In this document: positions 54,986-63,394 of the stretch, piece after piece
Numbering within the stretch: position 1 is the first letter of the stretch
Layout: the number at the start of each line of letters is the position of its first letter
Source of the DNA: Rhizobium sp. TH135
Lineage (GTDB): Bacteria > Pseudomonadota > Alphaproteobacteria > Rhizobiales > Rhizobiaceae
Direction: 5' to 3'
Assembly: GCF_002855515.1 (NCBI RefSeq)
Contig: NZ_PKRP01000001.1
Coordinates: forward strand, 310,001 to 374,000
DNA length: 64,000 nt
Position numbers and translations under genes: made by a program
Notes under the pieces: generated by a model
Database searches by the model: none
What the model was told of the DNA's origin: nothing
Seen by the model: the letters and a program-made list of their open reading frames with translations, nothing else

Positions 54986-55336
54986 TCAGGCCCGGACACG
55001 CATCTGGCCATCGCGCTCTTCGAGAGCCGCCGCCTTCTGGTATTCCGCTTCTGCCTCTTCCAACGCCAGTTCTGCTGCTTCCTGCTGGACCTTCAGTTCC
55101 CGAATGGAGACCTGAAGATTATCCGCGCGCTGGCGAGCTGCCTTGGCGAAGGTGGGATAGGCGAAATGATTGGGATCAGAGATACCCGACTTCTTTTCCT
55201 CGATGCCGATCTGAGCTTCGAGCTCCTTCGCCATCCGTTCGAACTCGGACATCATCGACTGCAACTGCTGCAATTGCCGACGCTTTTCGGTAACCTGAAA
55301 ACCCTTCAGGCGTACCAGGCTCTCACGCGACTTCAT
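54986..55336 (-). CDS. fliJ: Flagellar export protein FliJ (rhizobial type)
   Basis: A 116-residue coiled-coil protein that escorts export cargo to the flagellar ATPase FliI. It opens with MKSRESLVRLKGFQVTEKRRQLQQL, has the segment EKKSGISDPNHFAYPTFAKAARQRADNL seen in alphaproteobacterial FliJ, then a long second helix rich in Glu and Ala. The ATG at 55336 is the family start, and the frame continues to 55408 as an extension. Divergent from ctrA, which in Rhizobiales and Caulobacter controls flagellar genes. Confidence 0.88.
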   Translation of the reverse strand: MKSRESLVRLKGFQVTEKRRQLQQLQSMMSEFERMAKELEAQIGIEEKKSGISDPNHFAYPTFAKAARQRADNLQVSIRELKVQQEAAELALEEAEAEYQKAAALEERDGQMRVRA

Positions 55337-55770
55337 ACGCAATACTCCCGTGATGCGAGATCCCCCGCCACACTTGCTACTCAACACGCCCGCCACCGAT
55401 TCGTCCAAAAAAAGTCCGCGGCGTTAACAAAAAGCTACCTTTGGTAACCTTTCGTTTACGGGCATCGTTAATGATAAGGCCGATCACTTAAGGGTCAGTA
55501 AATGCCAGAGCCCGAAAAGAGCTCCCGACAATGATGAGTCAAATGAATCGGTTACAGGGTTTTCCTGAGGCGCAGATTCAGGTGTGGCGATGACCGAAAC
55601 ACATGAAGAATCAGGAGGCTGAAATCTTTGCTTAATAAATTCGATACACCTTGCCAGAGGGAATCAGAATTTGTTAACCAATTGGTGGCAGCCTTCAAAT
55701 CAGGCAACGACTGGATCCGTATCGCGTAGGGGGCCATCTTGACCTTTCGGCGGCGGTAAAGGGGATAAAT
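55337..55770. promoter_or_regulatory. Divergent fliJ-ctrA regulatory region with CtrA box and GANTC cluster
   Basis: A 434-bp noncoding region. A candidate CtrA box, TTAA-GGGTCAG-TAAA, lies at 55488-55502 with one mismatch to TTAA-N7-TTAA. Five GANTC sites, the target of the cell-cycle methylase CcrM, are packed at 55536-55540, 55545-55549, 55575-55579, 55608-55612 and 55661-55665. A further TTAACC half-site lies at 55674-55679. This layout matches a ctrA promoter controlled by DNA methylation and by CtrA itself. Confidence 0.7.
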
Positions 55771-56472
55771 ATGCGGGTTCTACTCATTGAAGACGATAGC
55801 GCGACGGCGCAGAGCATCGAACTGATGCTCAAGTCCGAGAGCTTCAACGTCTACACCACCGATCTCGGCGAAGAAGGTGTCGACCTCGGTAAGCTCTACG
55901 ACTACGACATCATTCTGCTCGACCTGAACCTGCCCGACATGTCCGGTTACGAGGTGCTGCGTACCCTTCGCCTGTCCAAGGTGAAGACGCCGATCTTGAT
56001 CCTGTCCGGCATGGCAGGCATTGAAGACAAGGTGCGGGGCCTCGGCTTCGGCGCCGACGACTACATGACCAAGCCGTTCCACAAGGACGAGCTGGTTGCC
56101 CGCATCCATGCGATCGTCCGCCGTTCCAAGGGCCACGCCCAGTCAATCATCATCACGGGCGAGCTGATCGTGAACCTGGATGCCAAGACGGTCGAAGTCG
56201 GTGGCCAGCGCGTTCACCTGACGGGCAAGGAATACCAGATGCTGGAGCTTCTCTCGCTCCGCAAGGGTACGACACTGACCAAGGAAATGTTCCTGAACCA
56301 TCTCTATGGTGGCATGGACGAGCCAGAACTGAAGATCATCGACGTCTTCATCTGCAAGCTGCGCAAGAAGCTCGCAAATGCCGCCGGTGGCGCAAACTAC
56401 ATCGAAACCGTCTGGGGCCGCGGCTACGTGCTGCGCGAGCCGGATGGCGCTGAATACATGGAAACGGCATAA
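55771..56472 (+). CDS. ctrA: Cell-cycle master response regulator CtrA
   Basis: A 233-residue OmpR-type regulator that governs DNA replication, division and flagellar genes in alphaproteobacteria. The receiver has phosphoacceptor D51 in [39 protein letters not shown] at the start and the winged helix [37 protein letters not shown] are characteristic of CtrA. The C terminus, after [11 protein letters not shown], ends in hydrophobic/alanine residues (EYMETA), a position used for ClpXP degradation. AGGGGATAAAT precedes the ATG. It lies close to chpT, sciP and fliJ. Confidence 0.97.
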   Translation: MRVLLIEDDSATAQSIELMLKSESFNVYTTDLGEEGVDLGKLYDYDIILLDLNLPDMSGYEVLRTLRLSKVKTPILILSGMAGIEDKVRGLGFGADDYMTKPFHKDELVARIHAIVRRSKGHAQSIIITGELIVNLDAKTVEVGGQRVHLTGKEYQMLELLSLRKGTTLTKEMFLNHLYGGMDEPELKIIDVFICKLRKKLANAAGGANYIETVWGRGYVLREPDGAEYMETA

Positions 56473-56497
56473 GCCTTTTCCCAATCCCCTTGCCGGA

Positions 56498-56524
56498 GGC
56501 CCGCGTTCATGACGCGGGCCTTTT
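56498..56524 (+). terminator. Terminator of ctrA
   Basis: A 9-bp stem, GGCCCGCGT at 56498-56506 and ACGCGGGCC at 56512-56520, with a 5-nt loop followed by TTTT. Confidence 0.9.
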
Positions 56525-56574
56525 GCGTTCTAGACTTTACCCGCCCCACGCGGGCGTCCCGGATTGCGGCCACG

Positions 56575-56606
56575 AAAAAAGGCGGCACCGATGGCACCGC
56601 CTTTTT
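56575..56606 (-). terminator. Terminator of the receiver gene (minus strand)
   Basis: A hairpin with GGCGG / CCGCC outer pairing (56581-56601) is flanked by six A residues on the left, which read as a T-run on the minus strand. It lies 26 bp after the stop of the receiver gene. Confidence 0.75.
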
Positions 56607-56631
56607 GATATTGGCTTCAGTTCCTGGCAGA

Positions 56632-56994
56632 TCAGGCAGCGATCGCCTTGTCGCCGAACGTCTTGGTCAGGATTTCGCGATCGAAGGGCTTGAGCAGGAA
56701 GTCGTTGGCACCCGCACGCTTGCCGGCCATCATCACCTTCAGCTCGGCCTCGACGACGCAATAGTAGATCTTTACGGCCTTGCCGTCGGGAAGTGCGCGT
56801 ACGTTGGAAATCAGATCGAGCGCGTCGTCCATGCCGGCATCCACAATCATGACATCGGGAAGCTCCCGTTCGCAACGCGTCAGACCCTCACGCCCGGAAC
56901 CAGCTTCCGTCACCTGGTAGCCAAGCTCCGACAGGATCTTCTTGCCGACCTTGCGAACGATGTCCGAGCCGTCTGCGATCATCAAGCGCTTCAT
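56632..56994 (-). CDS. Atypical single-domain response regulator next to chpT
   Basis: A 120-residue stand-alone receiver with no output domain. The likely phosphoacceptor is the Asp of VMIVDAGMDD, and the conserved Lys lies in FLLKPFD. Two features differ from standard receivers: the acidic pair near the N terminus reads ADGSD instead of EDD, and the Thr/Ser switch position is replaced in IYYCVVEAE. It may be a phosphate sink or a protein-interaction receiver. It is not CpdR, whose sequence signature is absent. The ATG at 56994 starts the domain. Position between ctrA and chpT suggests a link to the ChpT phosphorelay. Confidence 0.75.
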   Translation of the reverse strand: MKRLMIADGSDIVRKVGKKILSELGYQVTEAGSGREGLTRCERELPDVMIVDAGMDDALDLISNVRALPDGKAVKIYYCVVEAELKVMMAGKRAGANDFLLKPFDREILTKTFGDKAIAA

Positions 56995-57108
56995 GGTCAA
57001 CTCCCCTCCCCTCAAACCGGGGAATACAATTTTAACCGCCATGATACCGGGCCTGACCTAAGGAAAGGTTACCGGTTGTAACAGCCCATAGTCCCGGATT
57101 GGGACAGT

Positions 57109-57753
57109 TCACGCGGTCAGTTCTGCGGTGAAAGCGATCTCGCCTTCGCTCGGCACACATTTCAGTTCCATGCCGCATTCATCCGCGAGCAGCACCGTGT
57201 AATAGGGCTGGATGGTATGGGCATCGACCGCCTCTTCCAGGTGGCCGGACAGGATTTCCTGATACTTCGGCGGCACGCGCAGCATGCGGCCCTTGGCGAC
57301 GATCTTGAACTTGGCGTCCGTCTCCGGGTTCTCGAGCGAGATATCGAGCGAGCCGCCACGCGGGATGGCGCCATAGGCGACGAGGAAGAGGTTGAGCAGC
57401 AGCTTGACGCGGTTCTTGGCGATGATGGCGCGCGGGCCGCTCCAGGTCACCTCGGTCTTCTTCTCGGCCTGAGCGAAATCCTTGGCAGCCTTCTCGGCCT
57501 CACCGGTGTCGATCGAGGCGCCGACAGAGCCGGAAGCCCCGAAGGCAAGACGGGCAAACTTCAGACGAACCGAGGCATTCAGCGCGCTGGTGCGGATCAG
57601 ATCCATCGCATCGGCGTCGGCACCGCCCTCGTCGAGCAGTTCGAGGCCGTTGTTGATCGCGCCGACCGGCGAGATGACGTCGTGGCAGACGCGGCTGCAA
57701 AGCAGCGCCGCGAGGTCGGGACCTGCAAGCGTGAGGTTGGGGTTCTTCGCCAT
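57109..57753 (-). CDS. chpT: Histidine phosphotransferase ChpT
   Basis: A 214-residue HPt protein that carries phosphate from CckA to CtrA and CpdR. The phosphorylated residue is H24 in CSRVCHDVISPVGAINNGLELL, followed by the degenerate kinase-like C domain (ARLAFGASGSVG, AKNRVKLLLNLFLVAYGAIPRGG). Full length. The ATG at 57753 is the family start and the frame extends a little upstream. It is divergent from eipA, with a candidate CtrA box between them. Confidence 0.93.
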   Translation of the reverse strand: MAKNPNLTLAGPDLAALLCSRVCHDVISPVGAINNGLELLDEGGADADAMDLIRTSALNASVRLKFARLAFGASGSVGASIDTGEAEKAAKDFAQAEKKTEVTWSGPRAIIAKNRVKLLLNLFLVAYGAIPRGGSLDISLENPETDAKFKIVAKGRMLRVPPKYQEILSGHLEEAVDAHTIQPYYTVLLADECGMELKCVPSEGEIAFTAELTA

Positions 57754-57856
57754 GGTCGTCTCCAGAAGATGTGGACCCTGAGCGCAACAGGCGGACACGC
57801 GTCCGCAGGCCGCGACTTGGTCGGATGCCGTTCGGCCATAATGACACCATATTTGG

Positions 57857-57871
57857 TAAACCGATTATTAA
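57857..57871. promoter_or_regulatory. Candidate CtrA box between chpT and eipA
   Basis: TAAA-CCGATTA-TTAA matches TTAA-N7-TTAA with one mismatch. It lies 73 bp before eipA and about 104 bp before chpT. In Brucella, eipA is reported as a CtrA target, which fits. Confidence 0.55.
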
Positions 57872-57943
57872 GACGATGCCCGCTAGGTTTAATTACCCCC
57901 AAGGAAGACGCCGAATCCGTCGGCTTCGCATTCAGGAGGCACC

Positions 57944-58531
57944 ATGATTCCCTCGTCCATTCGCTCCCTGCCGGTTCTGCGATCGCTGTTCCTGGCCACC
58001 ATGGCTATCATCGGCATTGCGATCAGCGAACGGCCAGCCGCGGCTGCCGGAGAATACACGATCCAGGAAGTGGTCGATGCCGGTCACGGCTTCTTCGGCG
58101 AAACGAGCGGCGCCCTGGCAAAGGTGATTGAACAGGCCTTCGAACAGTATGGCCTGCCGAACGGCTACATCCTGGGCCAGGAAGGCTCCGGCGCCCTGAT
58201 CGCCGGCCTCACCTATGGCGAAGGCACGCTCTACACCAAGAATGTCGGCCAGCACGACGTGTTCTGGCAGGGCCCATCCCTCGGCATCGATTACGGTGGC
58301 AACGGCACGCGCGCGATGATGCTCGTCTATGACCTGCCTGATGTCGACACGCTCTATGCCCGCTACGGCGGCGTCAGCGGCTCGGCCTATATCGTCGCTG
58401 GCGTCGGCATGACGGTCCTCAAAAGCCGCGATGTGATTCTGGTGCCGATTCGCACCGGCCTCGGTGCACGTCTCGGCGTGAACGTTGGCTATCTCAAGCT
58501 GACCCGCGCGCCCACCTGGAACCCCTTCTGA
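57944..58531 (+). CDS. eipA: Envelope integrity protein EipA-like (DUF1134)
   Basis: A 195-residue periplasmic protein with a signal peptide ending near RPAAAAGEYT. The DUF1134 body follows: YTIQEVVDAGHGFFGETSGALAKVIEQAFEQYGLPNGYILGQEGSGALIAGLTYGEG, then GIDYGGNGTRAMMLVYDLPD and VGVNVGYLKLTR-type end. In Brucella the homologue EipA is needed for envelope stress resistance and is CtrA-controlled. CAGGAGGC precedes the ATG. It sits next to chpT as in Brucella. Confidence 0.88.
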   Translation: MIPSSIRSLPVLRSLFLATMAIIGIAISERPAAAAGEYTIQEVVDAGHGFFGETSGALAKVIEQAFEQYGLPNGYILGQEGSGALIAGLTYGEGTLYTKNVGQHDVFWQGPSLGIDYGGNGTRAMMLVYDLPDVDTLYARYGGVSGSAYIVAGVGMTVLKSRDVILVPIRTGLGARLGVNVGYLKLTRAPTWNPF

Positions 58532-58540
58532 GCCCACAGG

Positions 58541-58563
58541 TTGCGTGGCTCAGGCTCACGCAA
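58541..58563 (+). terminator. Hairpin after eipA
   Basis: A perfect 7-bp inverted repeat, TTGCGTG at 58541-58547 and CACGCAA at 58557-58563, lies 10 bp after the stop. There is no T-run, so it is a weak terminator or a stabilising hairpin. Confidence 0.45.
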
Positions 58564-58648
58564 GCTCGATCTGGTCTGTCGTTAGGCTTATTCGTGGAAG
58601 GTACCGGCCGGGTCCGTCGTTCCGCTTGCCGCCTGACGGCGGCCATGC

Positions 58649-58663
58649 TTAACTAACTGCTAA
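58649..58663 (+). promoter_or_regulatory. Candidate CtrA box before the coiled-coil gene
   Basis: TTAA-CTAACTG-CTAA matches TTAA-N7-TTAA with one mismatch, 26 bp before the GTG start. On its own this is weak, but it adds to three similar boxes in this cluster. Confidence 0.35.
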
Positions 58664-58688
58664 TCTTCAAGAGTTCCGTGGCGCGACC

Positions 58689-59861
58689 GTGATTGAATAT
58701 GCCCTGATTTTCGGAATGGGATTTATGGCGGCGGCGCTGCTGGTGATGCTTGTCGCCCCGGCAATCCATCAACGCGTCGTGCTCTACACGGAGAATCGGC
58801 TGAAGGCGACCATGCCGCTGAGCCCGCAGGAGATCCGCGCCCAGAAGGACATGGTGCGCGCCCTCTATGCCGCGGAAAATGCCAGGACCCAGCACGAGCT
58901 CACCCGCGAACGGGAGAAGTCGATCGGCCTCAAGCTGCAGAATGAGACGCTGAGTGCGGACGCCGCCAGACTTCTGTCCGACAGCAAGGACCTCAAGGTT
59001 CAGATCGAAGAGATGAGCACGGAAGCCGCTGATCTTCGCTCCAGGCTGCGCCGCGGCGATGTGGAGATGGGTTCCATCCGCGAAACGCTGAAGCGCGTCG
59101 AGATCGCCGCAGCCGCCAAGGATGTCGAACTCGAGGAACGCGCCCATCGGATTGCCCGCCTCATCAGTGACATGGATACGATGCGCATCGAGGCGATGAG
59201 CCGCGACACCGAGATCGACACGCTGAAGACCCGCATCCAGGGCATGCGTGACGAGCGCGAAGAACTGCGCCGTGAGACCAAGCTGCTCGCCAAGCGCGCC
59301 AAGGACGCCGAGCTGCGCCTGGCTCAGGAAGAGCACAAGGTTCTGCGACTTGAGGATATCCTCGCCCGCGACGCCGCCGAGCGGGCCGATGCAAGCTCGC
59401 TCGTTGAACGCCGCACGCGGGAACTGACCGATCTGCGTGCCAAGTTGAAGACCTCCAATGCCCAGCTGCGCAATGCGCAACGCGCGCTGCGGGAAGCCGG
59501 TATCGCCCTGCCCGACACGAAAGAGCCGTCCATGGTCGAAGACGAGATCGCGAATTCCAACCTCGCTGCCGATCCGGTCGTCCTCGAAAACGACATCCGT
59601 CGCAGCCAGACGGTCCTAACCGAACGCTTGCTCAAAGCCAAGGCATCGACCGAAGACGATGCGCTGCGCGAGGAACTAGGCGACATTGCCGCCAAGATGA
59701 TCGTCTTGACCGCAGCCCGCGAGGACGAGCGGTCTGTCATCACCGACCTGATCGGCGCGCAGCCGAAGGGCGGCGACAAGCAGAAGAGCCTTGTCGACCG
59801 GGTTCTCGCCATGGACCCGTCGATCGGCCGCGCCTCCGGCATGGCAACGCCTGCCGAGTAA
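58689..59861 (+). CDS. Membrane-anchored coiled-coil protein
   Basis: A 390-residue protein starting with GTG. One N-terminal membrane helix (about residues 4-26, YALIFGMGFMAAALLVMLVAP) is followed by about 250 residues of charged heptad-like coiled coil (QHELTREREKSIGLKLQ, KTRIQGMRDEREELRRETKLLAKRAKDAELRL) and a C-terminal domain (EDDALREELGDIAAKMIVLTA). I do not recognise a named family with a known function. Such anchors often organise envelope or division machinery. The neighbouring cell-cycle genes and a candidate CtrA box fit that idea, which remains inference. Confidence 0.8.
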   Translation: MIEYALIFGMGFMAAALLVMLVAPAIHQRVVLYTENRLKATMPLSPQEIRAQKDMVRALYAAENARTQHELTREREKSIGLKLQNETLSADAARLLSDSKDLKVQIEEMSTEAADLRSRLRRGDVEMGSIRETLKRVEIAAAAKDVELEERAHRIARLISDMDTMRIEAMSRDTEIDTLKTRIQGMRDEREELRRETKLLAKRAKDAELRLAQEEHKVLRLEDILARDAAERADASSLVERRTRELTDLRAKLKTSNAQLRNAQRALREAGIALPDTKEPSMVEDEIANSNLAADPVVLENDIRRSQTVLTERLLKAKASTEDDALREELGDIAAKMIVLTAAREDERSVITDLIGAQPKGGDKQKSLVDRVLAMDPSIGRASGMATPAE

Positions 59862-59890
59862 GGCCACCCATCATCTTCCGAGAATTTGAA

Positions 59891-59907
59891 ACTGCGTGTA
59901 GCGCAGT
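59891..59907 (-). terminator. Terminator of the TrmH-type gene (minus strand)
   Basis: ACTGCG at 59891-59896 pairs with CGCAGT at 59902-59907 with a 5-nt loop. On the minus strand it is followed by TTTCAAATT. It lies 3 bp after the stop codon. Confidence 0.6.
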
Positions 59908-59910
59908 GCG

Positions 59911-60744
59911 TCAGCCAAGCCGCCCCATGGCGCGCGCGATGGCGTAGAGCGCGATCCCGCTTGCGGTGCCGACATTGAGACTATCCAGCCCCGGCGCTTG
60001 CGCGATGCGCGCAGACCGGAAGCGATCGAGGATCGTCGCCGGCAGTCCCTCGCCTTCCGTGCCCATGACCAGAGCCACGCGCCGCCCGGGAGCGATGGCG
60101 CCGATCTCGACAGTGCCCGAAGGCGACAGCGCCCAGATCTCGAAACCAGCCTCCGCGAGAGTGCCGAGAACCTCCTCTGCGCTGCCCTGACGCGCATAGG
60201 GTACAGCCAGCACCGCACCGACGGAGACGCGCAGTGCCTTGCGATAGAGCGGGTCGCAGCACGTCTCGTCGAGCAGGACGGCATCGGCCGTGAAGCCAGC
60301 CGCATTGCGAAACAGCGCGCCGATATTGTCGTGATTGGAAATGCCACAGCCGACCAGCACGAGCGCGCTTTCCGGCAACTCGGCGATCAGGTGCCCGAGA
60401 TCAGGCGGCGCAGCACGGCTACCAAGCGCAAGCACCCCGCGATGCAGATGAAAGCCGGCAATCGCATCCAGCACAGAGGCCTCCGCGACGTAGATGGGCA
60501 GATCATCCGGAAACTGCCCGATCAGATCGGAAAGCCCCGCCACGCGGTTCTTCAGGAGCAGGAGCTTTTCCGCCCGCACTGGGCCGGACCCGCCATGCGC
60601 CTTGGCGAGCATCGACAACACAACCGTGCCTTCGGCAATGAACTTGCCCTGGCGACCCGTCAGGTCGCGCTCGCGGATCGCCGTGAACTCGGCGATCCTC
60701 AAATCGCCGGGATCGGTAATCTCGATGAAGCGATCCGGCCCCAC
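59911..60744 (-). CDS. TrmH/SpoU-family RNA 2'-O-methyltransferase
   Basis: A 277-residue SPOUT methyltransferase. The three signature motifs are NHDNIGALFRNAAGF (motif 1), LVMGTEGEGLP (motif 2) and LNVGTASGIALYA (motif 3), which form the knotted SAM site. An N-terminal substrate-binding domain (FIAEGTVVLSMLAKA) is present. It should methylate ribose in tRNA or rRNA; the target is unknown. The GTG at 60744 has TGAGGA just upstream and lies 8 bp after the neighbour's stop codon. A TTG at 60765 is the alternative. Confidence 0.88.
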   Translation of the reverse strand: MGPDRFIEITDPGDLRIAEFTAIRERDLTGRQGKFIAEGTVVLSMLAKAHGGSGPVRAEKLLLLKNRVAGLSDLIGQFPDDLPIYVAEASVLDAIAGFHLHRGVLALGSRAAPPDLGHLIAELPESALVLVGCGISNHDNIGALFRNAAGFTADAVLLDETCCDPLYRKALRVSVGAVLAVPYARQGSAEEVLGTLAEAGFEIWALSPSGTVEIGAIAPGRRVALVMGTEGEGLPATILDRFRSARIAQAPGLDSLNVGTASGIALYAIARAMGRLG

Positions 60745-60751
60745 GCCGTCC

Positions 60752-61147
60752 TCAATCGCCGGCAAGCGTCACGTCGGCGATGATGCGGCCGAGCGCGAGA
60801 TCGAAGACGAAGGCTTTGCGTTCACCCGCAGCCGTTTCGCCGTAGATCAGCATCTGGCTGCCCGAGAGCGAGGTTTGGGCGACACGGAAGCCGGCCGGCA
60901 GATTGGCGGTCAGGCTGAGCGGCTGGTCGGACGGAACGGCGAAGGTCGACGACGACGTTGCAGCCACAGGTTCGGCGCCACCCTCATCGCGGGTCAGCTT
61001 GTAGAAGATCGACACCAGCACGGCGAGGAAGAGCACCGCCATGATGCCGCCGGAGATCAGCTGCAGCTTGACCATCTTACGGCGAACGCCTTCCATGACC
61101 GGATCGAGCGGCTTGTCTTCCTGGTTCTCGTCGTCGATATGCGCCAT
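60752..61147 (-). CDS. Small single-pass membrane protein (DUF6476-like)
   Basis: A 131-residue protein. A short acidic N terminus (DDENQEDKPLDPVMEGVRRKMVKLQ) leads to one membrane helix (LISGGIMAVLFLAVLVSIFYKL) and a periplasmic domain with the repetitive pattern LPAGFRVAQTSLSGSQMLIYGET, FVFDLALGRII. Related proteins are of unknown function and are sometimes labelled fimbrial without basis. The ATG at 61147 is preferred over 61267. It is coupled to the TrmH-type gene. Confidence 0.7.
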   Translation of the reverse strand: MAHIDDENQEDKPLDPVMEGVRRKMVKLQLISGGIMAVLFLAVLVSIFYKLTRDEGGAEPVAATSSSTFAVPSDQPLSLTANLPAGFRVAQTSLSGSQMLIYGETAAGERKAFVFDLALGRIIADVTLAGD

Positions 61148-61315
61148 CGCTGCTGCCGTTTCCCATCGTGTTCGCCCTGATCCCGACGCTTTCCCCGGGG
61201 CGAACGAACCGGAGAAAATCGCCGGGCGAACCGGCTGTCGATTGTCGAAGCCCCCGGTCTGTGCCAAATGGCAGCGACAAAGGCCGCAGCATCGGCCGCC
61301 GTAAGACGGGATGAC

Positions 61316-62347
61316 ATGATGACCGACCCCTTTAACGAAGCCGCCGCATCAAGGAAAGAGCTGATTGCCGAGGACGATGCCTCAGGCCGCATCGACGCCT
61401 GGCTGACGGCAGCACTCGGGGCCGAGTTCTCGCGCAATCGCGTCAAGGCGCTGATCGAACAGGGCGCGGTGCAGCTGAACGGCGCGCCGCTGGATTCCCC
61501 CAACCGCAAGATCAAGCCGGGCGACACCGTAGTCATTGACCTGCCGGCGCCCGAAGATCCGCAGCCGAAGGGCGAGGATATCCCGCTGGAGGTTCTCTAT
61601 GAGGATTCTGACCTGATCGTGATTGCCAAGCCTCCGGGCCTCGTGGTCCATCCCGGGGCCGGCAACTGGAACGGCACGCTGGTCAATGCGCTGATCTATC
61701 ACTGCGGCGACAGCCTTTCGGGCATCGGCGGCGTCAAGCGCCCCGGCATCGTGCATCGCCTCGACAAGGATACGTCGGGCGTGATGGTTGTCGCCAAGAA
61801 CGATATCGCCCACCGCCATCTCTCCGACCAGTTCTCCGACCATGGCCGCACCGGCCCGCTGGAGCGCGCCTACCGAGCCGTGGTCTGGGGCCGCCCGCGC
61901 GCGCTTGCCGGCACGATCGATGCGGCGCTGGGCCGCTCCGGCGCCGACCGCACCAAGCGCACGGTCAAGCGCGAAGACACCGACGACGCCCGCGAGGCGA
62001 TCACGCATTACACCGTGCTGGAGCGCTACGGCGAAAAGCCCGACGCCACCTGCCTTGCCTCGTTGGTCGAGTGCCGCCTGGAGACGGGTCGCACCCATCA
62101 GATCCGCGTCCACATGGCCCATATCGGCAATCCGCTGATCGGCGACCAGGAATATGGCGCCGCCTTCAAGACCAAGTCGAACCTCCTGCCCGAGGACGCC
62201 AAGCGGGCGGTGAACAAGTTCCACCGCCAGGCGCTCCATGCCTATCTCTTGGCGTTCGAACATCCGACCACGGGCAAGACCATGCGTTTCGAGGCTCCCA
62301 TCCCGGCGGATCTTCAGAAGGTCATCGATGCGCTGAAGGTGATGTAA
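61316..62347 (+). CDS. RluD-type 23S rRNA pseudouridine synthase
   Basis: A 343-residue RluA-family enzyme. An N-terminal S4 RNA-binding domain (SGRIDAWLTAALGAEFSRNRVKALIEQGAVQLNG) precedes the catalytic domain, whose active-site Asp lies in HRLDKDTSGVMVVAKN. LETGRTHQIRVHMAHIGNPLIGDQEYG is the second signature. It should isomerise uridines in helix 69 of 23S rRNA. The start is unsettled: in-frame ATGs stand at 61268, 61316 and 61319. It lies one gene before rpoH, a conserved arrangement in Rhizobiales. Confidence 0.9.
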   Translation: MMTDPFNEAAASRKELIAEDDASGRIDAWLTAALGAEFSRNRVKALIEQGAVQLNGAPLDSPNRKIKPGDTVVIDLPAPEDPQPKGEDIPLEVLYEDSDLIVIAKPPGLVVHPGAGNWNGTLVNALIYHCGDSLSGIGGVKRPGIVHRLDKDTSGVMVVAKNDIAHRHLSDQFSDHGRTGPLERAYRAVVWGRPRALAGTIDAALGRSGADRTKRTVKREDTDDAREAITHYTVLERYGEKPDATCLASLVECRLETGRTHQIRVHMAHIGNPLIGDQEYGAAFKTKSNLLPEDAKRAVNKFHRQALHAYLLAFEHPTTGKTMRFEAPIPADLQKVIDALKVM

Positions 62348-62365
62348 CGAAACCTCTATCAGGCG

Positions 62366-63250
62366 CTAACGGTCGATGGACGGCACGGCCACGACCACTG
62401 GCGCATTGCGCGCCAGCAGGACGTGGCCGACGACGGCCGCAAGCACGACTATGCCGCCGATCAACGTCGTCAATGCCGGCACGTCGCCGAGGAACAGCCA
62501 CACCCAGAACGGTGCAAGCGGCGCATCCAGCGCTCCGATGAGTGCCGATTCCACGGGCGGAACGTCTCGGGCACCAATGGTCAGCAGCAGAAAGCCCAGC
62601 GAGAAGGCCAGCACCCCGAAACCGAGAACGACCAGGAGATCGTGCGACGAGGTGGCCAACGGCGTCGCGAAGGGCAGTGCCACGGTCGCGCTCAGGAAGC
62701 AGGACACAACGGTGCAGGGCAGCGCCGGCTTGTCCGGATAACGGCGCACAAGCACGGTCCAGAGTGCGACCATGGCGGTCATGGCAAAGGCCAGCAGATC
62801 ACCGAACAGCGTGCCTTCCTCGCCACTGCCGATCATCACCGCCACGCCAGCCATCGCCACACCGCTGGCAATCAGCGCCACTCTGCCCGGACGTTCGCCA
62901 AGCAGCAGGAAACCAAGGCCGGCTGCGAGAAACGGGCATGTTGCAAAGATGATCGCCACATGCGCGACGGACGTTGTGTAGAGCGCGCCAATGAACAGGA
63001 CGGCGCAGGCAGCCGATGTCGCGCATATCAGAAGGCCCGGCCACCCGAGGCGGACGAAATCGGCGATGATCCGGCGTCGTGCGGTAACCGCCAGCACGGC
63101 AAGCAGGAAGACCCCGGCGATCGTACCGCGCAGGAAAAGAAGCGTGGGCCCATCGATCGACACCAGCCGGGTCATGAGCCCTGCCGTGGACAACGCCACG
63201 GTGGCGGCACTGACAGCAACGAGCCCGCGCGAATAGGCAGACAGGGACAT
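62366..63250 (-). CDS. EamA/DMT-family transporter
   Basis: A 294-residue, ten-helix drug/metabolite transporter with two EamA repeats: AVSAATVALSTAGLMTRLVSIDGPTLLFLRGTIAG in the first, DLLAFAMTAMVALWTVLVRRYPDKPALPCTVVS in the second, and VESALIGALDAPLAPFWVWLFLGDVPALTTLIGGIVVLAAV near the end. Direction and substrate are unknown. The ATG at 63250 is the family start. It separates rluD from rpoH on the opposite strand. Confidence 0.88.
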   Translation of the reverse strand: MSLSAYSRGLVAVSAATVALSTAGLMTRLVSIDGPTLLFLRGTIAGVFLLAVLAVTARRRIIADFVRLGWPGLLICATSAACAVLFIGALYTTSVAHVAIIFATCPFLAAGLGFLLLGERPGRVALIASGVAMAGVAVMIGSGEEGTLFGDLLAFAMTAMVALWTVLVRRYPDKPALPCTVVSCFLSATVALPFATPLATSSHDLLVVLGFGVLAFSLGFLLLTIGARDVPPVESALIGALDAPLAPFWVWLFLGDVPALTTLIGGIVVLAAVVGHVLLARNAPVVVAVPSIDR

Positions 63251-63394
63251 GGGAGAACTTTCGAAGAGCAGACGATAGACCCTTATAACATTCCGCAACT
63301 GACACCATATCGTCAGCAGCCGACAAGGCCTGACGCCCGAGTGGTGTCATTGAATCGCGAACACTCCGTCACGGCCTCGTGAGGGAACACAAGG

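Noticed and set aside
56632-56994. Calling the receiver next to chpT CpdR
   Set aside because: The N terminus and the C-terminal sequence do not match CpdR. Only the single-receiver size agrees.
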